Of a DNA stretch of 46,786 nt, positions 43,877 to 46,786 are shown piece by piece. This DNA comes from Candidatus Nanopelagicales bacterium (GTDB taxonomy: Bacteria; Actinomycetota; Actinomycetes; S36-B12). Where the stretch lies: contig JAFMDS010000012.1 in NCBI GenBank assembly GCA_017857175.1, positions 1 through 46,786 of the forward strand, written 5' to 3'. Every line of letters starts with the position of its first letter. The stretch's first letter is position 1. The translations under genes were made by a program, and so were the position numbers. The notes beneath the pieces are model-generated. The model saw nothing but the letters and a program-made list of their open reading frames with translations. It was not told the origin of the DNA and searched no databases.

Positions 43877-45291
43877 GGGCTCTTCCTCGGACTATTTTGC
43901 TGCGCCTTGGCCGAGATACCCAGAGTGTTGGACCCTGAGCCCACAGGGCGACCGGATTCACCGCGGCGTTGCAGAGCCGACTTGTCCGGTATGAACAAAC
44001 TAGTCCCCGGTTTGACTCGCAGCGGATCAGAAATGTCATTGGCTTTGGCAACATCCCGCCAATAGGAAGGGCTTTGATAGGCGCGGAAGGCAACGTGCGC
44101 CAACCGGTCGCCGTCATAGAGTTCGAGGCTTCGTAATGGTTGGTCTCCACCTGAGGTTGGGTTTTGAGACTCAAGGCTTGTTGGAAATTGAGTGATCTTC
44201 AAATGGCCGGAGGCCCGTATCGGCTTGCCACTCGTGTTAAATTTTTGAAATTCAACTGAGACATCCTCGACGTAACTCACGGGTGACACAAAGTCTCCCC
44301 AGAGCAGCATGACAAGAGGCGCAGTACCGACTCCAACCATGGCCAGTGTGGCATCCACTTCACACAGTGAAAGGAGACGTTCAACATCCGGCAGGACACT
44401 GTCAGCGTCCTGTGACCCACTGGTCTTGACGTCCATGGCATTGCTGTCAAGTATGAAGTCGAATTCAATACTGAGAGGTTTAGTTCCCAACCAGTTAACA
44501 GGCCCGGAGCCTTCAGCGGTTGGCGATGCATTAATTCGCCAGTCCGCGGATTTACTGAGATTTAATGATGAGGGAGGAACCCAAAATGTGATCGATGGAA
44601 ATCCGCCAACGGTATCCTCAACGATGCTTGAAACCCCTGAAGTTTGAGCCGAGAGAGCACTTGTCGCTACGTACGCGGATGTGCTTCCGCCCGGCGTCCA
44701 ACTAGTGATGGACGAGAGTGCGCTTGCAACGCCAGATACTCCACCAGGAATGACGATTAACTTGAATGGCTGGACATTTTCCGGGCTATCGATTCCAGGT
44801 GCAAGGTTCGTACTGTTGGTGAACCCGGAATGGCTAAAAGTGAGAGTCTCATTTATTCGTTGTGGAGTTTCAGAAGATGGAACTGCGACAAAATCCGGTT
44901 GTGTCCAGGCAACGGGATACGCATCCCTGAAGTTATAAGTCGCCTGTTGCATTTCACCTTTGACGTCAAGGTAATTGATTGTGATTGAAATCGTTGAAGG
45001 CCCTTGTTCGGCCGCCGCTGCGAACCATTGGGAAATCCATCCAGATTGGTTTGCGGTCCAGGGACGGCTGAGCGTGACGTTTGCATAGTCAAGCCCTTCC
45101 ATCATTTGGAAGCGCGTGCGACTGTAGCCGCCCGCTTGTAAGTCCGTTGAACTCAAACTTACGGATCCGAGTGACAGTGATTGCCAGTTTGCCCCCAAAG
45201 AACGATCTGACCCAACAAGGTCGATGCTCACCGCAAAACCAACAAAGTTAGTTGCTGTGTATTCGGCATCAAACGGCGATGGTGTGGACAT
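43873..45291 (-). CDS. eCIS hub/LysM protein (Afp7-like)
   Basis: The 472-residue baseplate-hub protein has a large N-terminal region with no strong family motif and a LysM-like domain near the C-terminus (YDGDRLAHVAFRAYQSPSYWRDVAKANDISDPLRVKPGTSLFIPD, about 395-440). Proteins of this type link the tube to the spike in Afp/PVC-like systems. The ATG at 45291 is preferred; a TTG two codons upstream at 45297 is also in frame. The gene follows the DUF4157 gene, whose stop lies at 45294-45296. Confidence 0.8.
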   Translation of the reverse strand: MSTPSPFDAEYTATNFVGFAVSIDLVGSDRSLGANWQSLSLGSVSLSSTDLQAGGYSRTRFQMMEGLDYANVTLSRPWTANQSGWISQWFAAAAEQGPSTISITINYLDVKGEMQQATYNFRDAYPVAWTQPDFVAVPSSETPQRINETLTFSHSGFTNSTNLAPGIDSPENVQPFKLIVIPGGVSGVASALSSITSWTPGGSTSAYVATSALSAQTSGVSSIVEDTVGGFPSITFWVPPSSLNLSKSADWRINASPTAEGSGPVNWLGTKPLSIEFDFILDSNAMDVKTSGSQDADSVLPDVERLLSLCEVDATLAMVGVGTAPLVMLLWGDFVSPVSYVEDVSVEFQKFNTSGKPIRASGHLKITQFPTSLESQNPTSGGDQPLRSLELYDGDRLAHVAFRAYQSPSYWRDVAKANDISDPLRVKPGTSLFIPDKSALQRRGESGRPVGSGSNTLGISAKAQQNSPRKSP

Positions 45292-45293
45292 GA

Positions 45294-46786
45294 TCAATTG
45301 TCTCGCATCAGCTTGCCACGGCGTTCACGGTCCCGCAGGAGATCATTTCGCAGGTGCTTTCTTATAAGTGGGTAAAGAGCCTCGGCGTGCTTCTCAAGCC
45401 AGGCACTATCAATGGATAAATCGACAGGTTTGGGCTCTCGGGCAGGTTTTGACACTCGAGTTTTGCCTGACGTCGTGCTGCTTTCCTGACTGGCCTGGGG
45501 AGCGGGAGCAGCACTCTGAGTGTTTGTTGGGAATTGCGGATTGTGGACTGCAGACGTCGCCTTGCGTTGGACCGCTTTGGTTTCCACCGTTGGAATCGGA
45601 ACAGGCAAGGTGGTGGGTCGCCCAGCAGTGGGCGTGTTTGCAGGACCCTGCGCGGGGGCTTGCGGTTTGGATGCATTGACAGAATGTTCAGTGGTGCGCG
45701 TTGATTGAACTCTGTTCGGCTGAGAGTTGGTCTTTTTCGGATTGGGTCGGACCACAATCGCTGAAGAGAGAGTTGTGGAATTGGAAGGCAGGGATTGCGC
45801 AGGCACGCGAGTCAATGCGTTGACCGACCGTGGTTTTGTCACAGCCATGATGGGGTGACTCGCCTGAGGTGCATTGCTGTGAGTACCCACTTGGCCCAAA
45901 TTAGGGTTTGAAGATGAGTGGGAAAGGCCTGGCAGCGCGACGGATATCTTGCCATCGTGGGCTATTTCTGCAGCCAAGGCTTGGTTTTCCAGTCGTTGTC
46001 CCACAAGTGAGTTTTCATTGTGAACTTGCTTTGTGCCATTCTGCTGGACCACATGAGTTATTTCATGGGCGAGGAGTTTCTTCATGGGAGACGACGTGAG
46101 TGGTCTATCTCCGGGAATGTGAACTTCGCCTTTGCGCGTGTACGCATCAGCGTTTAAAGACTTTGCTTGCCGGGTTACCTGTGGACCTCGGTGAACGGTT
46201 ACGAAGTGTGGACTAGTACCGACAATGGAAGAAACCGCCGAACGCACATCATCCGGCACAGGGTGGATATGTGTCACATGTGTGTCCGTCACGGTGAGCC
46301 CCTGCCCAGGTTCGACAGACACTGGTTGAACGACAGGGATGCTCGAATCCGGCTCACTTTCGACTCGAGACGCAACATCGGGGGTCTTCGACGAAACCTT
46401 TGGACTACTGGCGTCTACCCCAAAAGGTTGCGTTGGTCGCCTTTGTATGAGCCCCACTTCACTTGTGAGCGGAGTTGTTGCAGCGCCTGCAGTTGCGTGC
46501 GATTGTGCGCGATTGCGCGACACGACTGGCGAAGAAATCTGTTGAACCGCGTTATCGGTTTTGGCATTCGGAGTAAGTAACCCCGTATCTGTATGTCGCT
46601 GCGGCTCATGACTCATGGAACTTGCAGACACCGGTTTTGCTTGTGACTGGGGTATTGGTTGTGTATCGGGTGTTGTTACCGGGGTGATGGTTACCGGGGT
46701 GATGGTTACCGGGGTGTGGGTTGCTGCGGGTGTGGGTTCAGGTTGGGTGGGTTCAGGTTGGGTGGGTTCAGGTTGGGTGGGTTCAG
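45294..46786 (-). CDS. eCIS-core DUF4157 protein, 5' end beyond the window
   Basis: The frame stays open from its stop at 45294 to the end of the window (496 codons seen), so the start is outside; the GTG at 46631 and ATG at 46617 are internal. The DUF4157/eCIS-core domain is recognised by VTRQAKSLNADAYTRKGEVHIPG and the metal motif LAHEITHVVQQNG, with HEITH at 46053-46067, as in zinc metalloproteases. Before it lies a Pro/Thr-rich region (PVTIT and PTQPE repeats); after it are disordered Pro/Ser/Thr segments and a basic helical tail. In eCIS the domain is a family hallmark, often on cargo or its release factors. Confidence 0.87.
   Translation of the reverse strand, partial: EPTQPEPTQPEPTQPEPTPAATHTPVTITPVTITPVTTPDTQPIPQSQAKPVSASSMSHEPQRHTDTGLLTPNAKTDNAVQQISSPVVSRNRAQSHATAGAATTPLTSEVGLIQRRPTQPFGVDASSPKVSSKTPDVASRVESEPDSSIPVVQPVSVEPGQGLTVTDTHVTHIHPVPDDVRSAVSSIVGTSPHFVTVHRGPQVTRQAKSLNADAYTRKGEVHIPGDRPLTSSPMKKLLAHEITHVVQQNGTKQVHNENSLVGQRLENQALAAEIAHDGKISVALPGLSHSSSNPNLGQVGTHSNAPQASHPIMAVTKPRSVNALTRVPAQSLPSNSTTLSSAIVVRPNPKKTNSQPNRVQSTRTTEHSVNASKPQAPAQGPANTPTAGRPTTLPVPIPTVETKAVQRKATSAVHNPQFPTNTQSAAPAPQASQESSTTSGKTRVSKPAREPKPVDLSIDSAWLEKHAEALYPLIRKHLRNDLLRDRERRGKLMRDN
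46675..46719 (-). repeat. Three copies of a 15-bp tandem repeat (PVTIT)
   Basis: GTTACCGGGGTGATG occurs twice exactly and once as GTTACCGGGGTGTGG. On the minus strand it codes in frame for repeated Pro-Val-Thr-Ile-Thr in the DUF4157 protein. The unit is a multiple of three, so the frame is kept. Confidence 0.85.
46734..46786 (-). repeat. 3.5 copies of a 15-bp tandem repeat (PTQPE), continues past the edge
   Basis: GGGTTCAGGTTGGGT is repeated exactly three times and starts a fourth copy cut by the window edge. On the minus strand it encodes repeated Glu-Pro-Thr-Gln-Pro in the DUF4157 protein. Exact identity of the copies suggests recent expansion. Confidence 0.88.

Noticed and set aside
46617-46631. 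Start of the DUF4157 gene at GTG 46631 or ATG 46617
   Set aside because: The frame remains open upstream to the window end through in-frame repeats, and neither codon has a ribosome site.
30604-46786. Prophage or R-type tailocin
   Set aside because: AAA+ ATPase, DUF4255 and DUF4157 genes are eCIS hallmarks, and no lysis, capsid, terminase or integrase genes are present.
46675-46786. CRISPR array
   Set aside because: The repeats are direct 15-bp coding repeats with no spacers and stay in frame with the DUF4157 gene.

Overview
The window looks like chromosomal DNA of an actinomycete (Actinomycetota). GC content is moderate by eye. GTG and TTG starts are common, genes are packed with 1-4 bp start/stop overlaps, a lipoprotein with a Gram-positive style lipobox is present, and the last third carries an injection-system cluster of the kind known from Actinobacteria. 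I cannot place it to genus. No rRNA, CRISPR array, transposase or integrase was seen.

Left part (1-8.4 kb). The window opens with the 3' part of a tRNA (T-arm, acceptor strand and CCA) that has no matching 5' half, a possible attachment-site scar. A secreted dirigent/allene-oxide-cyclase-like barrel protein follows. Then come an ABC-2 type exporter (ATPase and double permease), an orphan HAAS/DUF1700-type membrane protein with palindromes nearby, a photolyase-like protein whose two domains are in reversed order, an acyl-CoA ligase-like enzyme and a small membrane protein.

Middle part (8.4-28.7 kb) is a large sugar-catabolism region. (a) A deoxysugar block holds FMN lactate dehydrogenase, a fused rhamnulose-1-phosphate aldolase/lactaldehyde dehydrogenase, a DeoR-type regulator, a polyol-type SDR, rhamnulokinase, a second class II aldolase and another SDR. 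No isomerase gene is present. (b) A two-gene unit pairs an unfamiliar class I aldolase-like protein with a PfkB kinase, facing a type I mannose-6-phosphate isomerase-like gene and a mutarotase-like gene. (c) A seven-gene operon contains a PfkB kinase, LacI regulator, FGGY kinase, LacD/YihT-type aldolase and a three-gene sugar ABC importer. It is preceded by a perfect palindromic operator and closed by a strong terminator. The enzyme set suggests import of a hexose-like sugar, two phosphorylations and cleavage to trioses. The substrate is not determined.

Right part (28.7-46.8 kb). After a small lipoprotein and formyltetrahydrofolate deformylase (purU), an extracellular-type contractile injection system (eCIS) cluster runs to the window edge. 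The plus strand carries a DUF4255 cap/terminator protein, an AAA+ ATPase, an Ala/Gly-rich candidate cargo protein and a membrane protein with Fn3-like domains and a C-terminal LysM. The opposing minus-strand operon carries an eCIS-core DUF4157 protein (cut by the window edge), LysM hub protein, VgrG-like spike, gp25-like wedge protein, gpJ-like baseplate protein, gpI-like tail protein and a zinc-ribbon transmembrane protein with a discoidin-like outer domain. Sheath and tube genes are not in the window and probably lie beyond its right edge. Two membrane-anchored proteins and no tail-fibre gene suggest that the particle may act from inside the producing cell, as described for Streptomyces; this is inference.
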